From the NCBI RefSeq assembly GCF_036625195.1, contig NZ_JAZKUG010000001.1, forward strand, positions 4,960,001 to 5,024,000: a stretch of DNA of 64,000 bases, read 5' to 3'. Below are positions 38,850 through 47,517 of this stretch, one piece after another. Numbering within the stretch: the stretch's first letter is position 1; every line of letters starts with the position of its first letter. Source of the DNA: Accumulibacter sp. Its GTDB lineage: Bacteria > Pseudomonadota > Gammaproteobacteria > Burkholderiales > Rhodocyclaceae. A program made the translations under genes and the position numbers. Under the pieces are notes generated by a model. The model saw only the letters and a list, made by a program, of their open reading frames with translations, had not been told where the DNA came from and ran no database searches.

Positions 38850-39222
38850 GAAAAACGGAGTCTTGCCGCGCCTATCTCGGCGGAGAGAAAACCGCAGCCA
38901 CCCAGGAACCCGCACGTCGCGCAGCAGCCGGCCGCCTCCACCAGTTCGCTCGGCGCCTCGTCCATGATCTCGCGGTGCCGGCGCTCATGCCGTTTGATGA
39001 GCAGGTCTTGCGGCCCGTCTTCGGCAGAGTGCGGGCATGGGTTCTGTCGTACAGGTCGGGCCGGCCTCCCGAAGCTTCCCGAAGCGCTCCCGCGATCTTT
39101 CCTGGCGCGCTCTGCTGATCGGCGGAGAAGAGGATACAGGCGGCTGGCCGGCGATCCCGTGGCGCGCGTGGTGGCTGACTTGGGCCTTTTTTCCCCGTGG
39201 TGCTAGACCGGTGCTGGCCCGC
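38850..39222. other. Intergenic region left of the island, no gene seen
   Basis: About 370 bp. A Cys/Gly-rich minus-strand frame (ATCGFLGGCGFL) can be read near 38880-38960, but it has no start or length to support a gene. Its right end runs into the original tRNA-Asn terminator. Confidence 0.45.
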
Positions 39223-39250
39223 AAAAAAGCCCAACCTTTTGAGTTGGGCT
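39223..39250 (-). terminator. Original tRNA-Asn rho-independent terminator, now displaced
   Basis: On the minus strand agcccaac-tcaaaa-ggttgggct is followed by a run of six T. It lies 15 bases past the 3' tRNA fragment at 39266-39312. Before the island inserted, this would have been directly downstream of the tRNA-Asn gene. Confidence 0.85.
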
Positions 39251-39265
39251 GATGCATTGATTCCT

Positions 39266-39312
39266 TGGCTCCCCGACCTGGGCTCGAACCAGGGACCTAC
39301 GGATTAACAGTC
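39266..39312 (-). repeat. Attachment-site copy (att), 3' fragment of tRNA-Asn
   Basis: Forty-seven bases identical to the 3' part of the intact tRNA-Asn gene at 62348-62394. Identity runs from the encoded CCA through the T arm and variable loop to the anticodon region and stops at 39313. The pair defines the ends of the island. Confidence 0.95.
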
Positions 39313-39430
39313 TGAACTTCTAGGCGTTTTTTGACGTTGAAGGGTATGCGCGAACTGTAGTCAAAACCCTTGAAAACAAGACGTTGAGCAAAACAGGCAT
39401 TGCTTGATGTTGAACCGGGTTGCTGTAAAA

Positions 39431-39449
39431 TGGCTACATGGTGGCTACA
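39431..39449 (+). repeat. 19-bp repeat at left end, candidate integrase arm site
   Basis: tggctacatggtggctaca occurs here and, identically, at 62272-62290 near the other end of the island. It contains ggctaca twice. An inverted copy of part of it (catgtagcc) follows at 39460. The site lies 38 bases before the integrase start, so it may also be the operator of int. Confidence 0.7.
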
Positions 39450-39486
39450 CGGAATCGCCCATGTAGCCGAACCCGGAGACGATGAC

Positions 39487-40800
39487 ATGAACCGCGAACG
39501 CCTGACACCCGACCGCATCCGCCGCTTGACCCTGCCCGAAGGCGCCGGGCAATCCTTCACCTGGGACACCGACGCGCCGCGGCTGGCCGTTCGTGTGACC
39601 GCCGGCGCCAAGTCGTTCATCTTTGAATCCAAGCTGAGCCGGCAGACGGTCCGCGTGACCATCGGCGACGTTCGGGCATGGACACTCGCGGCAGCCCGCG
39701 ACGAAGCGCGCCGGCTGCAAACGATGATCGACCAGGGGATAGACCCGCGCCAAGAGAAGCTTGAACGCATCACCGCCGCCAAGGTAAAGCGGGAAGAAGC
39801 AAAGCGGATCGCAACGCCGGCACTCGACGCCTGGGGCTCCTACCTTGCCGCCCGCGCGCCGCGATGGGGCGAGCGCACCTTGCTTGACCATCAGAGACTT
39901 GTCGATGCTGGCGGACAACTCAAGACCCGAGGACGCCGGCCCGGCGAAGGCGATACGACGCTGCCGGGCATCCTGCTGCCACTGCTGAGTCATCCTCTGG
40001 AACAGATCGACACTGACCGCGTGCGCGCCTGGCTGCAGGACGAAGCCACCAAGCGCCCGACAGCCGCCGCGTTGTCGTTCAGGTATCTGCGCGCCTTCCT
40101 CAACTGGTGCTCGGATCGCCCCGAGTACCGCGACCAAGTCCGCGCCGACGCCTGCATCACGCGCATGGCAAAGGACGAATTGCCGAAGAAGACTGCCAAG
40201 GACGACTGCCTACAGCGTGAGCAGTTGCCGGCATGGTTCGCCGCCGTCCGCCAGATCGGGAATCCGGTCATCGCTGCCTATCTCCAGACCGCGCTGCTGA
40301 CTGGCGCCCGTCGCGAAGAGGTGGCCGGCATCCGCTGGGAAGACGTGGACTTTCAGTGGCGGTCCATGACCATCAAGGACAAGGTCGACGGCGAGCGCAC
40401 GATCCCGCTGACGCCATACGTCGCGTCCTTGCTGGCCGCTCTGCCTCGTCGCAATGAATGGGTGTTCAGCAGCGTCACAGCGGCATCTGGCAGGCTGCAG
40501 GAGCCGCGCATCATGCACAACAAGGCGCTGACCACTGCCGGCTTGCCTGCACTCTCGATTCACGGTCTGCGCCGTTCCTTTGGCACGCTGGCGGAATGGG
40601 TGGAGTGTCCGGCTGGCGTATCGGCGCAGATCATGGGACACAAGCCAAGCGCGACCGCCGAGAAGCATTACCGCGTGCGCCCGCTCGACTTGCTGCGCAT
40701 GTGGCACACCAAGATCGAGGCGTGGATTCTCACCGAGGCGGGTATCGAGCAGCCTGCCGAAGATCGAGCGCCCGGCTTGCGAGTCGTCAGTGCTGTCTGA
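39487..40800 (+). CDS. int: Tyrosine-type site-specific integrase of the island
   Basis: A 437-residue phage-type integrase. It has an N-terminal DUF4102-like arm-binding region (LTPDRIRRLTLPEG--QSFTWD, VTIGDVRAWTLAAARDEAR), a core-binding domain and a catalytic domain. Catalytic residues are Arg275 (TGARREEVAGIRWEDVDF), His359 and Arg362 (HGLRRSFGTL), the GHK box (IMGHK) and Tyr395 (HYRVR). The ATG at 39487 has a ggagacg element upstream. Position beside the att copy is typical for tRNA-targeting integrases. It catalyses recombination between the attachment copies. Confidence 0.95.
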   Translation: MNRERLTPDRIRRLTLPEGAGQSFTWDTDAPRLAVRVTAGAKSFIFESKLSRQTVRVTIGDVRAWTLAAARDEARRLQTMIDQGIDPRQEKLERITAAKVKREEAKRIATPALDAWGSYLAARAPRWGERTLLDHQRLVDAGGQLKTRGRRPGEGDTTLPGILLPLLSHPLEQIDTDRVRAWLQDEATKRPTAAALSFRYLRAFLNWCSDRPEYRDQVRADACITRMAKDELPKKTAKDDCLQREQLPAWFAAVRQIGNPVIAAYLQTALLTGARREEVAGIRWEDVDFQWRSMTIKDKVDGERTIPLTPYVASLLAALPRRNEWVFSSVTAASGRLQEPRIMHNKALTTAGLPALSIHGLRRSFGTLAEWVECPAGVSAQIMGHKPSATAEKHYRVRPLDLLRMWHTKIEAWILTEAGIEQPAEDRAPGLRVVSAV

Positions 40801-40865
40801 CGGTTCAGGCAAGCCACATGAACTTGCGTTGAACTATCGCCTTCTGAGGCATACAATGTATTGCC

Positions 40866-41183
40866 ATGAGCAAGATTTCCTGCATCAAGCCAACCGATAG
40901 GCAGGCTATCGAGTGGGTCAAGGAGGCCGGCAGCCAGCACCGCCGCCTTGTTTTCACTGACCATGCGGAGTTGCGAATGAAAGAACGCCGCATCGGCCGC
41001 CGGCAGGTGCTGGAGACGTTGAGGAATGGGCACATCAGCGAACCGTTGCATCAAGACATCAAGGGCGATTGGCGGTGCAACGTCAGTTGGTTCCATGCTG
41101 GGGCTCGCTTGACTGTGGGCGTGGTTTTCAAGCTGTCCAACAAAGGCGAGTGGGTGGTGATCGCGACGGTATTCGAGGGGTGA
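40866..41183 (+). CDS. DUF4258 protein, putative toxin of a three-gene module
   Basis: A 105-residue protein with FTDHAELRMKERRIGRRQVLETLRNG and a C-terminal LTVGVVFK----EWVVIATVFEG, the DUF4258 pattern (RelE/MqsR-like fold). One base separates its stop from the next gene, a helix-turn-helix protein. By analogy with MqsRA-type pairs it would be the toxin. It is distinct from the DUF4258 protein at 21143-21424. Confidence 0.75.
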   Translation: MSKISCIKPTDRQAIEWVKEAGSQHRRLVFTDHAELRMKERRIGRRQVLETLRNGHISEPLHQDIKGDWRCNVSWFHAGARLTVGVVFKLSNKGEWVVIATVFEG

Positions 41184-41184
41184 C

Positions 41185-41637
41185 ATGAGCGAAATGCTGA
41201 AGTACGAAGATTGCGGACTGAAGAACATTTGGCTGGCGAACGGTTTCCGTTACGAGGATCTGGAGGGCATCGGCCGCTGCCTGGAAATCGACGACATCGA
41301 CGGCTTGCACCGGGCCATCGGGCACCGCCTTGTGAATTACAAGAAGCGACTGACGGGCGCCGAGATCCGCTTCCTGCGCGTTGAAATGGGCATGTCTCAG
41401 AGGCGGTTGGCGGACAGCTTGGGCGTGGATGAGCAAAGCGTTTCGCTGTGGGAGCGTGGCAAGCGCCGGCCGGCCATTGCGGCGGAACGGATGTTGCGCC
41501 TGCTCTACTTGGAGCACGTGGACGGAGCGACCAAGGTTGCTGAGCTGATCGCGCAGTGGAATGACACCGATCGCCAAGAGGATGAACTGCGCCGGGTGTT
41601 CGAGGACACAGAGCATGGGTGGCGCCAGGCGGCATGA
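41185..41637 (+). CDS. XRE-type helix-turn-helix protein, putative antitoxin
   Basis: A 150-residue protein. After an N-terminal segment (YEDCGLKNIWLANGFRYED) it has an HTH of the MqsA/HigA type (LTGAEIRFLRVEMGMSQRRL then LGVDEQSVSLWERGKRRP), and a helical tail. The gene follows the DUF4258 gene by one base and overlaps the next by 23 bases. It probably neutralises and autoregulates the upstream toxin. Confidence 0.8.
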   Translation: MSEMLKYEDCGLKNIWLANGFRYEDLEGIGRCLEIDDIDGLHRAIGHRLVNYKKRLTGAEIRFLRVEMGMSQRRLADSLGVDEQSVSLWERGKRRPAIAAERMLRLLYLEHVDGATKVAELIAQWNDTDRQEDELRRVFEDTEHGWRQAA

Positions 41638-41920
41638 CGGGAATGCACGACCCGCGCCGCCCGGCGACTTGCTTGCGGGCTGGCTGGAAGACCTCGACAT
41701 GAGCGTGACCGCGTTTGCTGCCCACAAGGGTATCAGCCGGGTCATGCTGTCCCGCATCCTGCACGGACACGCCGCCGTCACCGCCGACATGGACCTGCGC
41801 TTGCATGAAGCCCTGGGTACCTCGCCCGGCTACTGGCTGCGCCTGCAAGCTCAGCGCGACTTGTGGACCCCTGGCGAGAAAGCCAAGGAACGCGCACCGG
41901 TGGCACGAATCGCCGCCTGA
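41615..41920 (+). CDS. HigA-like antitoxin/regulator
   Basis: A 101-residue protein if started at the ATG at 41615. It contains a HigA-family helix-turn-helix (WLEDLDMSVTAFAAHKGISR, MLSRILHGHAAVTADMDLRL) followed by GTSPGYWLRLQAQRDLW, the typical HigA C-terminal block. It overlaps the preceding XRE gene. No HigB is adjacent, so a second regulator shares one DUF4258 toxin, or it regulates the island. Confidence 0.8.
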   Translation: MGGARRHDGNARPAPPGDLLAGWLEDLDMSVTAFAAHKGISRVMLSRILHGHAAVTADMDLRLHEALGTSPGYWLRLQAQRDLWTPGEKAKERAPVARIAA

Positions 41921-42050
41921 CCGAATCACCGACGCCTGACGGACTCAGGCAACGAGCACTACTGCCGCGCCTAGATCGGCCAATCGAAAACCGGGCACCT
42001 TCCCCGGCTGGCGCGGCACCCCGTTGAAGGAGCGCGAGAAGGAGCGCAGT

Positions 42051-43556
42051 ATGAGCGTTGTCGTTCCTATCAATGGCCGCGAGGCTATCCCGGTTCGTGC
42101 CATTCCTTTCGTGACGGGGTGGGATGTTTCGCCAGACATGGTTGCGAAGTCGCTGGCAAACTCTTCCGATGGCTTACGCCTATACCGACTGACCGCCTAC
42201 CAACACCACGCTAATGGCAGCCATACGCCAATCTTGCCTAAGGAATGGGACGGCATTGAGGATCGCCTACGAGGCTTGAGCGAGTCCTTGAAGACCAAGA
42301 ACAACAACCGCCACATAGCCCGACCGCAATGGCTAAAAAAATCTGTGCCGATACTGCCTGCTGGAGTTTTTGTGTGGAGGGATGATCTACAGACATCATG
42401 GCATCGATTCAGCGCGCAGGCGGGCACTCGAAAAGGCGAGCGCCCCAATGATGGGATGCTGAACTTCTCGCCGCTAATCTCCCCGCCAGAAACGCGAGCG
42501 ATAGTTATGGAGGGATTCGAGGGTCTCCCGCTGGCCGCTACTGCCGCCCCGATTGTTGGCGAAGAACCGGAGCGGGCGAGGCACGACGAAGAATATGATT
42601 CTGCTTGGGATGAATTGGAGTCTTCCAGCTATCACGAGCAGATGGGGCTGGCAGTCCTTGCTTCCTTGTACCCGAGGGGAAAGCGTGCCGTCAATATATC
42701 TGACGAAAGGTGTCTCGAACTAGCGCGTTCTACTTGTCTTCAAGTAGCGGATTGGATCGAGCTGACCGGGGTTCGGCTGGGCAAGCACGAGCATTATTTC
42801 GTAGAGCAATCAAGCGTCAGTTTTGTCAAATGGAGTGATGAAGCCATCACAGACGCGCCGACAGGTTGGCAACCTGCCATGCTTCGGGACAACAAGACTC
42901 TACCCTTGCCCTTTCCTTGCACGCCCGAGCAACTTCTTCAGTTCGTCGACACATTGCACGTAGGAGTCCATGCATTCCGCGTACCGGACGCGTTTCGGCA
43001 GGCGGTGTCCGAGAGCGTGCCGACGGCCAACACCGCGCCGCAGGTACCGGAGGAAGCGCGGGGGCAGGCTGCCACTTCTGGAGCGACAGAGGTAACGCTT
43101 GATGGTAACGACGGGCAAGGCGAAGCCGCGACGCAAGCATCGAACGCCATGGAGGCTTTCAGACGGGCGGTACTAGCTTCAGAGCACTCGACAGATGTTG
43201 CGGCCGAGGCCATCGAGCAGGTGAGTCAAGATCAGGGTTGCAAACCGTCGGAAGCGAATCCTGAACACGAGGTGTTGGCCAAGAAGGCAGACGAATCTGG
43301 CGACGCGGGCGCCCCGGTGTCGAGTGAGGTTGCAAGACAAAACCGCCAAGAGCACGACATCGCGGCCGAGAGAGGCTGTCGTCGCATGATTCTGGAACAC
43401 TGGGACACCATCGAAAAACTACATGGACCAAGAGCGAAAGGCGCTCAGGTAGCGCGGTTCTTGCGCAACCAGCCCGACAATCGCGAAAGCGAACCATCTC
43501 TCAAGACAATCCGAAACCGCCTAATCGATCTTCGCAAGCAAAAGTTGATTCCCTGA
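42051..43556 (+). CDS. Hypothetical island protein, 501 residues
   Basis: I do not recognise a family. The ATG at 42051 has a gaaggagcg ribosome binding site 6-10 bases upstream. The N-terminal half is globular (REAIPVRAIPFVTGWDVSPD, LKTKNNNRHIARPQWLKKSV). A mixed acidic linker spans about residues 320-420. The C-terminal 80 residues look like a small DNA-binding helical unit (GCRRMILEHWDTIEKLHGPR, PSLKTIRNRLIDLRKQKLIP). Base composition is more AT-rich than the neighbouring replication genes. Position between regulators and the primase suggests a replication or regulatory role. Confidence 0.6.
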   Translation: MSVVVPINGREAIPVRAIPFVTGWDVSPDMVAKSLANSSDGLRLYRLTAYQHHANGSHTPILPKEWDGIEDRLRGLSESLKTKNNNRHIARPQWLKKSVPILPAGVFVWRDDLQTSWHRFSAQAGTRKGERPNDGMLNFSPLISPPETRAIVMEGFEGLPLAATAAPIVGEEPERARHDEEYDSAWDELESSSYHEQMGLAVLASLYPRGKRAVNISDERCLELARSTCLQVADWIELTGVRLGKHEHYFVEQSSVSFVKWSDEAITDAPTGWQPAMLRDNKTLPLPFPCTPEQLLQFVDTLHVGVHAFRVPDAFRQAVSESVPTANTAPQVPEEARGQAATSGATEVTLDGNDGQGEAATQASNAMEAFRRAVLASEHSTDVAAEAIEQVSQDQGCKPSEANPEHEVLAKKADESGDAGAPVSSEVARQNRQEHDIAAERGCRRMILEHWDTIEKLHGPRAKGAQVARFLRNQPDNRESEPSLKTIRNRLIDLRKQKLIP

Positions 43557-43561
43557 TTTTT

Positions 43562-43600
43562 TCCCGGGGGATTCCCGGGGGAATCCCATTTTTCCCGGCT
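43562..43600. repeat. Short tandem inverted cluster of cccggg
   Basis: Three spaced copies of (t)ttcccgg, with two palindromic attcccgggggaat-like units between the hypothetical gene and the small DNA-binding gene. It may be a terminator, an iteron-like origin element or an operator. Confidence 0.45.
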
Positions 43601-43709
43601 TGCGCATTAGTCAGCACAAAGCAATATAAATCTGTTCGCCGAGGTTGATTAACCATGCAATCCCGCAGGAGATCACCGCAGGCTTTCCATCCAGAAAGGA
43701 AAGCAGCGA

Positions 43710-43895
43710 ATGGAAAAGAAGAGTACCCGCGAAGAGCGGATCCCATACGATCGGAGCTGTGACCAGTTCGCAGCCCTCAATCAAGTCAAGGGGCAGTCGG
43801 TCCGGGCGAGGATTTGCCGAACCGGGAGCTATTTTGGAGTTGTACCGAAAAAGCTCGCCAACGGCCGCCTGGCCTTTCCCGCAGTGCAGGTCTAG
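43710..43895 (+). CDS. Small putative DNA-binding protein (excisionase-like)
   Basis: A 61-residue basic protein with CDQFAALNQVKGQSVRARIC then RTGSYFGVVPKKLANGRLAF. The pattern of a short helix-turn-helix followed by GxxPxKLxNGRLxFP is that of small MerR/AlpA-like proteins encoded just before primase genes in P4-like elements. It ends 2 bases before the primase start. Excisionase or repressor function is inferred. Confidence 0.6.
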   Translation: MEKKSTREERIPYDRSCDQFAALNQVKGQSVRARICRTGSYFGVVPKKLANGRLAFPAVQV

Positions 43896-43897
43896 CG

Positions 43898-44824
43898 ATG
43901 AACACGCGCTTGCTCTCCACCACCGCATCCCATGGCTCGACGGCGGACGATCGTCCCATCGAACGGTTCCGCGAGGCAATCGCCTCGACCGGCCTGGTTC
44001 CGCCGGAGCACATCGAGGCCGACGGCAGACTACACCGCTTCCATGTCGCGGGTGACAAGCCGGGCAGCCGCAACGGCTGGTACGTTCTGCATCTCGACAG
44101 GCACACCGCGGGCGCGTTCGGCACTTGGAAGCTCTGGGGCACGCACACCTGGAGCAGCGACCAGACGACGATCTCCGCGGCGCAGCAACGGCGTTTCGCC
44201 CGGCTCGTCGAAGCGGCGCGGGCGAAGGAACAGGCGGAACGGCAGGACGAGCAGGCAGCGCGGGCGGTCGAAGCGCAGCAGCAGTGGGAACTCGGATCGG
44301 ATCCCGATCGGCTGCACCCCTATCTGGTCGCCAAGGCCGTCCGAGCGCATGCGTTGCGCCAGCACGGCGTCGCCCTGCTCGTACCGCTCGTCGATGAACA
44401 CCTCCGCCTCTGGAACGTTCAGAGGATCTTCCCCGACGGCAGCAAGCTGTTCCATCGCGGTCGCGCAGGGGGCCTGTTCTGCCCGATCGGCCGTCTCGAA
44501 CAGCCAGGCCAACTCCTCATTTGCGAGGGTTGGGCCACCGGAAGTACGCTGCACGATTCCGCCGGGCACGCCGTCCTTTGCGCGATGAGCGCTCACAACT
44601 TGGTCGTCGTCGCGCGCGCCGCACGAGCGACCTGGCCAGACGCCGAACTGACGATCTGCGCCGACAACGATTGGGGCACGCCGGGCAATCCGGGAGTTAC
44701 CGCGGCGACCAGCGCCGCGAAGACCGTCGGCGCCCGGCTGGCAATTCCCGAGTTTCCGGACGGCACGACGGGAACCGATTTCAACGATCTCGCGCGAATC
44801 CTCTCCGAGCGGAGGGCGGCATGA
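43898..44824 (+). CDS. TOPRIM-type primase of the island
   Basis: A 308-residue protein with an N-terminal zinc-less substrate domain (GWYVLHLDRHTAGAFGTWKL) and a TOPRIM domain. The TOPRIM acidic motifs are LLICEGWATG (Glu) and LTICADNDWG (DxD-like). Such P4-alpha-like or phage DNA primases synthesise primers for the element. The stop overlaps the helicase start by 4 bases. In P4 these activities are in one polypeptide; here primase and helicase are split. Confidence 0.82.
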   Translation: MNTRLLSTTASHGSTADDRPIERFREAIASTGLVPPEHIEADGRLHRFHVAGDKPGSRNGWYVLHLDRHTAGAFGTWKLWGTHTWSSDQTTISAAQQRRFARLVEAARAKEQAERQDEQAARAVEAQQQWELGSDPDRLHPYLVAKAVRAHALRQHGVALLVPLVDEHLRLWNVQRIFPDGSKLFHRGRAGGLFCPIGRLEQPGQLLICEGWATGSTLHDSAGHAVLCAMSAHNLVVVARAARATWPDAELTICADNDWGTPGNPGVTAATSAAKTVGARLAIPEFPDGTTGTDFNDLARILSERRAA

Positions 44825-46656
44825 GTTACGACGAACAGCCTATCCAGCCGTCGGCGCCGATCCCGGACATTGGCGACCTCGTCGCCGACGCCCCTGCCGT
44901 GCCTTCACAAGCGGACGACGATGCCGCGACCGTCGAGCGGATCCTCTTCGCATCGGCGACGGATCCGACCGCGTACCTGACCAAGGAATCCCTGGACGCG
45001 TTCCGGCGAACTCGCGAGTCCGACTCAGTCGAGTACGAGCGGGTCCGCACCCTGCTCAAGAGCGCGAATCCCAAGATCCGGGTCACCAAGCTCGACGAAC
45101 TGACGCAGGCGGCCGGAGAGGCCGATCGCTGCAGCGACAGCCTGGCGTCGAGGCTGACCGATCTGGCGGCCGAGCGTTGCGAACTCTGGCACGACGCGGA
45201 CGGCAACGGCTACGCCAGCTTCGACCGTGTGCAGGACGGCGGAACACATCGTGAGCACTGGTTGATCGAATCGCGCGGCTACAGGGAGTGGCTCGGCTGG
45301 CTGTGCCATACGGAACTCGATGGCGCTCCGGCCTCCGAGGTCATCAAAGCCACGTGTAACGCGCTTACCGGAAAGGCGAAGTTCGACGGCGAAGAGCGCG
45401 AGCCGGCAAAGCGTGTCGGCCGCACCGAGGCGGGCTACTGGCTCGACCTCGGCGACGAGCAGTGGCGCGCAGTGCTGATCACGGCGGTCGGGTGGACGAT
45501 TCGCGACGTACCCGAGCCGCGGTTCGTTCGCAGCAGGGCGATGCGCCCGCTTCCTTGCCCGGTGTGCGGGGGCAGTCTCGACACGATCTGGCCGTTGCTC
45601 AACATCCCGAAGGAAGACCGTGACCTGCTGCTGGCGTGGCTGATCGAGTGCTATCGGTGTGACACGCCGTACCCCGTCCTCGAACTGATCGGCGAACACG
45701 GCTGCGCGAAGAGCACGACGCAAAAGACGCTACGCACGTTCATCGATCCGAACAAGGCAATGCTCCGTGGCCGGCCGAAGTCTGTCGAGGACGTCTATGT
45801 GGCCGCCGGAGCGAACCACGTGGTGTCGTTGGAGAACCTCTCCGGCATCTCGCCGGAGATCTCCGACGCCCTGTGCACGATCGCCACGGGTGGCGGGACA
45901 GCCGGCCGGCAGTTTTATACCAACGGCGAGGAGCACATCATCGAAGCGCACAACCCGGTGATGCTCAACGGCATCGGCGCCGTGATCACGCGCTCCGACC
46001 TGCTCGACCGGGCCGTCGCGATCTGCCTGCCGAAGATCGAGCAGCGGATGACCGAGGCAGAGCACCGCGAACTACTGAACAAGACCGCTGGCGAGATCAT
46101 GGGCGCGCTGCTCGACCTCTTCGTCAGGACGCTGGCCAAACTGCCCACGGTGCGCATCGACGCCGTGGAGCGTCCGCGCATGGCCGATTTCGCGATGCTC
46201 GGCGAGGCCATGCACCAGTCGTGCGGTGGCAGGCCGGGGGCCTGGCTGAAACGGTACGTTGCGCACCGGCAGGAGGCGGTACAGCGCACGATCGAAGCCT
46301 CCCCCGTCGCGGCCGCGTGTCTCGAATTCGTGGCCGGCTGCAATCGCTACGCGGGAACGGTCAAGGGCTTGCTCGAACGGCTCGAAAGGCAGTCGTCGGC
46401 CACCAGCATCGAGCGCGGCGACTACTGGCCGAAGTCCCCCAAAGGTCTTGCCGACGCGCTGCGCCGCGCGGCCCCGGCACTGCGACAACTTGGCGTTCAT
46501 GTCGAAATCGACAGCAAGCCGAAGCGCGACGGCGTTCACTGCGAACTTCGGCAAGAGCCGGGATACTCCGCGCCGGATGGGGTAAACGATACGCCAGCAG
46601 GTTCACGAAGTTCACCAGATTCACCCGCCGCGGATGACGAGGAGGTGGAACTGTGA
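44821..46656 (+). CDS. D5/P4-type superfamily 3 helicase-like ATPase
   Basis: A 611-residue protein. The P-loop is GEHGCAKST (near residue 292). Downstream are VVSLENLSGISPEISDALC, a TGGGTAGRQFYTNGEEHIIE block and LNGIGAVITRSDLLDRAVAICLP, typical of the D5/DUF927-like helicases paired with TOPRIM primases. It overlaps the primase gene (ATGA) and the next gene (GTGA). It probably unwinds the origin during island replication. The last codons fall in a repetitive stretch (ggttcacgaagttcaccag). Confidence 0.82.
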   Translation: MSYDEQPIQPSAPIPDIGDLVADAPAVPSQADDDAATVERILFASATDPTAYLTKESLDAFRRTRESDSVEYERVRTLLKSANPKIRVTKLDELTQAAGEADRCSDSLASRLTDLAAERCELWHDADGNGYASFDRVQDGGTHREHWLIESRGYREWLGWLCHTELDGAPASEVIKATCNALTGKAKFDGEEREPAKRVGRTEAGYWLDLGDEQWRAVLITAVGWTIRDVPEPRFVRSRAMRPLPCPVCGGSLDTIWPLLNIPKEDRDLLLAWLIECYRCDTPYPVLELIGEHGCAKSTTQKTLRTFIDPNKAMLRGRPKSVEDVYVAAGANHVVSLENLSGISPEISDALCTIATGGGTAGRQFYTNGEEHIIEAHNPVMLNGIGAVITRSDLLDRAVAICLPKIEQRMTEAEHRELLNKTAGEIMGALLDLFVRTLAKLPTVRIDAVERPRMADFAMLGEAMHQSCGGRPGAWLKRYVAHRQEAVQRTIEASPVAAACLEFVAGCNRYAGTVKGLLERLERQSSATSIERGDYWPKSPKGLADALRRAAPALRQLGVHVEIDSKPKRDGVHCELRQEPGYSAPDGVNDTPAGSRSSPDSPAADDEEVEL

Positions 46657-47279
46657 ATCTCGCCGACCTGCGCGCTCTGGGCGTCGAGGTCAGCCTGGGC
46701 ATGGAGGGCAACGTACGCCTGCGCGCCGCGCCCGGCGTACTGACTCCACAGCTCAAACAGGCGATCGTCGAGGCCAAACCCAGGCTGATCGAGGAGCTGC
46801 GAGGGCTTCGGCGGGAGCCGGTGAACCTGGTGAACCTGGTGAACTTCGATTCCCACTGTTTGACTCCGGCCCGCGCACCATCAACCGCGAGTGAGAAAGT
46901 TCACCCTGCGTCGAATCCGCAGAAGGTCAACGCCCGGGAGCGACCAAGCGCGCCTCTCGATAGCGCGCTCAGCAGCAAAATACATGCAACTGTGATGGCT
47001 TGGCTGGATCACATCGGTGAGACTGACGGGGCGACGATCGCCGAGGTACTGGCCGCTTGTTTTCGGGGCGCTGACGCGCGGGATTATTTCATGGATCGGT
47101 CCGTCGAGGCCGTCGGGCGACAGTGCGCCAACTGCCAGCACGCGCGCCGGCCTGGCGGCGTCGTTCTGTACTGCTCCGCCGGCCGAGCCGATTTGGCGCT
47201 GGCGTACGGCGATGGGCACCCGTTGCGCCAATTGCCTGAGAACGGCGGAGCTTCGTGCGAACGATGGTCCTTGTGGTGA
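46653..47279 (+). CDS. TubC-like docking domain / Cys-rich C-terminus protein
   Basis: A 208-residue protein with a GTG start overlapping the helicase stop. Residues 1-50 resemble the TubC N-terminal docking domain (LADLRALGVEVSLGMEGNVR, LTPQLKQAIVEAKPRLIEEL). Residues 60-68 read VNLVNLVNF, encoded by tandem gtgaacctg units. The C-terminal 80 residues hold five Cys (ADARDYFMDRSVEAVGRQCA, YCSAGRADL, ASCERW) that could bind a metal. Similar small docking proteins accompany primase-helicase cassettes in integrative elements. Function unknown. Confidence 0.65.
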   Translation: MNLADLRALGVEVSLGMEGNVRLRAAPGVLTPQLKQAIVEAKPRLIEELRGLRREPVNLVNLVNFDSHCLTPARAPSTASEKVHPASNPQKVNARERPSAPLDSALSSKIHATVMAWLDHIGETDGATIAEVLAACFRGADARDYFMDRSVEAVGRQCANCQHARRPGGVVLYCSAGRADLALAYGDGHPLRQLPENGGASCERWSLW

Positions 47280-47517
47280 GCGGCTTCGCAGTCGGGATTG
47301 CCCGATCTGCGTCGGTAATTCGTACCAGGGTGGTCGGTGTACAATCGCCAGGAAAGTCAGCGAATACATTTCCCCTGGACATTTTCGCGCTCATAGTCGT
47401 TGCGCACGGAGGTCCCAGCGGCAAAGCGTTCCGGGCCGTGCAGAACAAAGATCTGGAGCAAAGCATAGGGTGCGCCACAAAGCCAGCCGGTCGCCTTCGT
47501 GGCGCCGGGCGTGTCTG

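Noticed and set aside
38726..38965. Cys/Gly-rich short protein on the minus strand
   Set aside because: Overlaps the DUF29 gene, no ribosome binding site and no recognised family.
40866..41183. BrnT toxin
   Set aside because: Size is similar, but the residues fit DUF4258 better and no BrnA follows.
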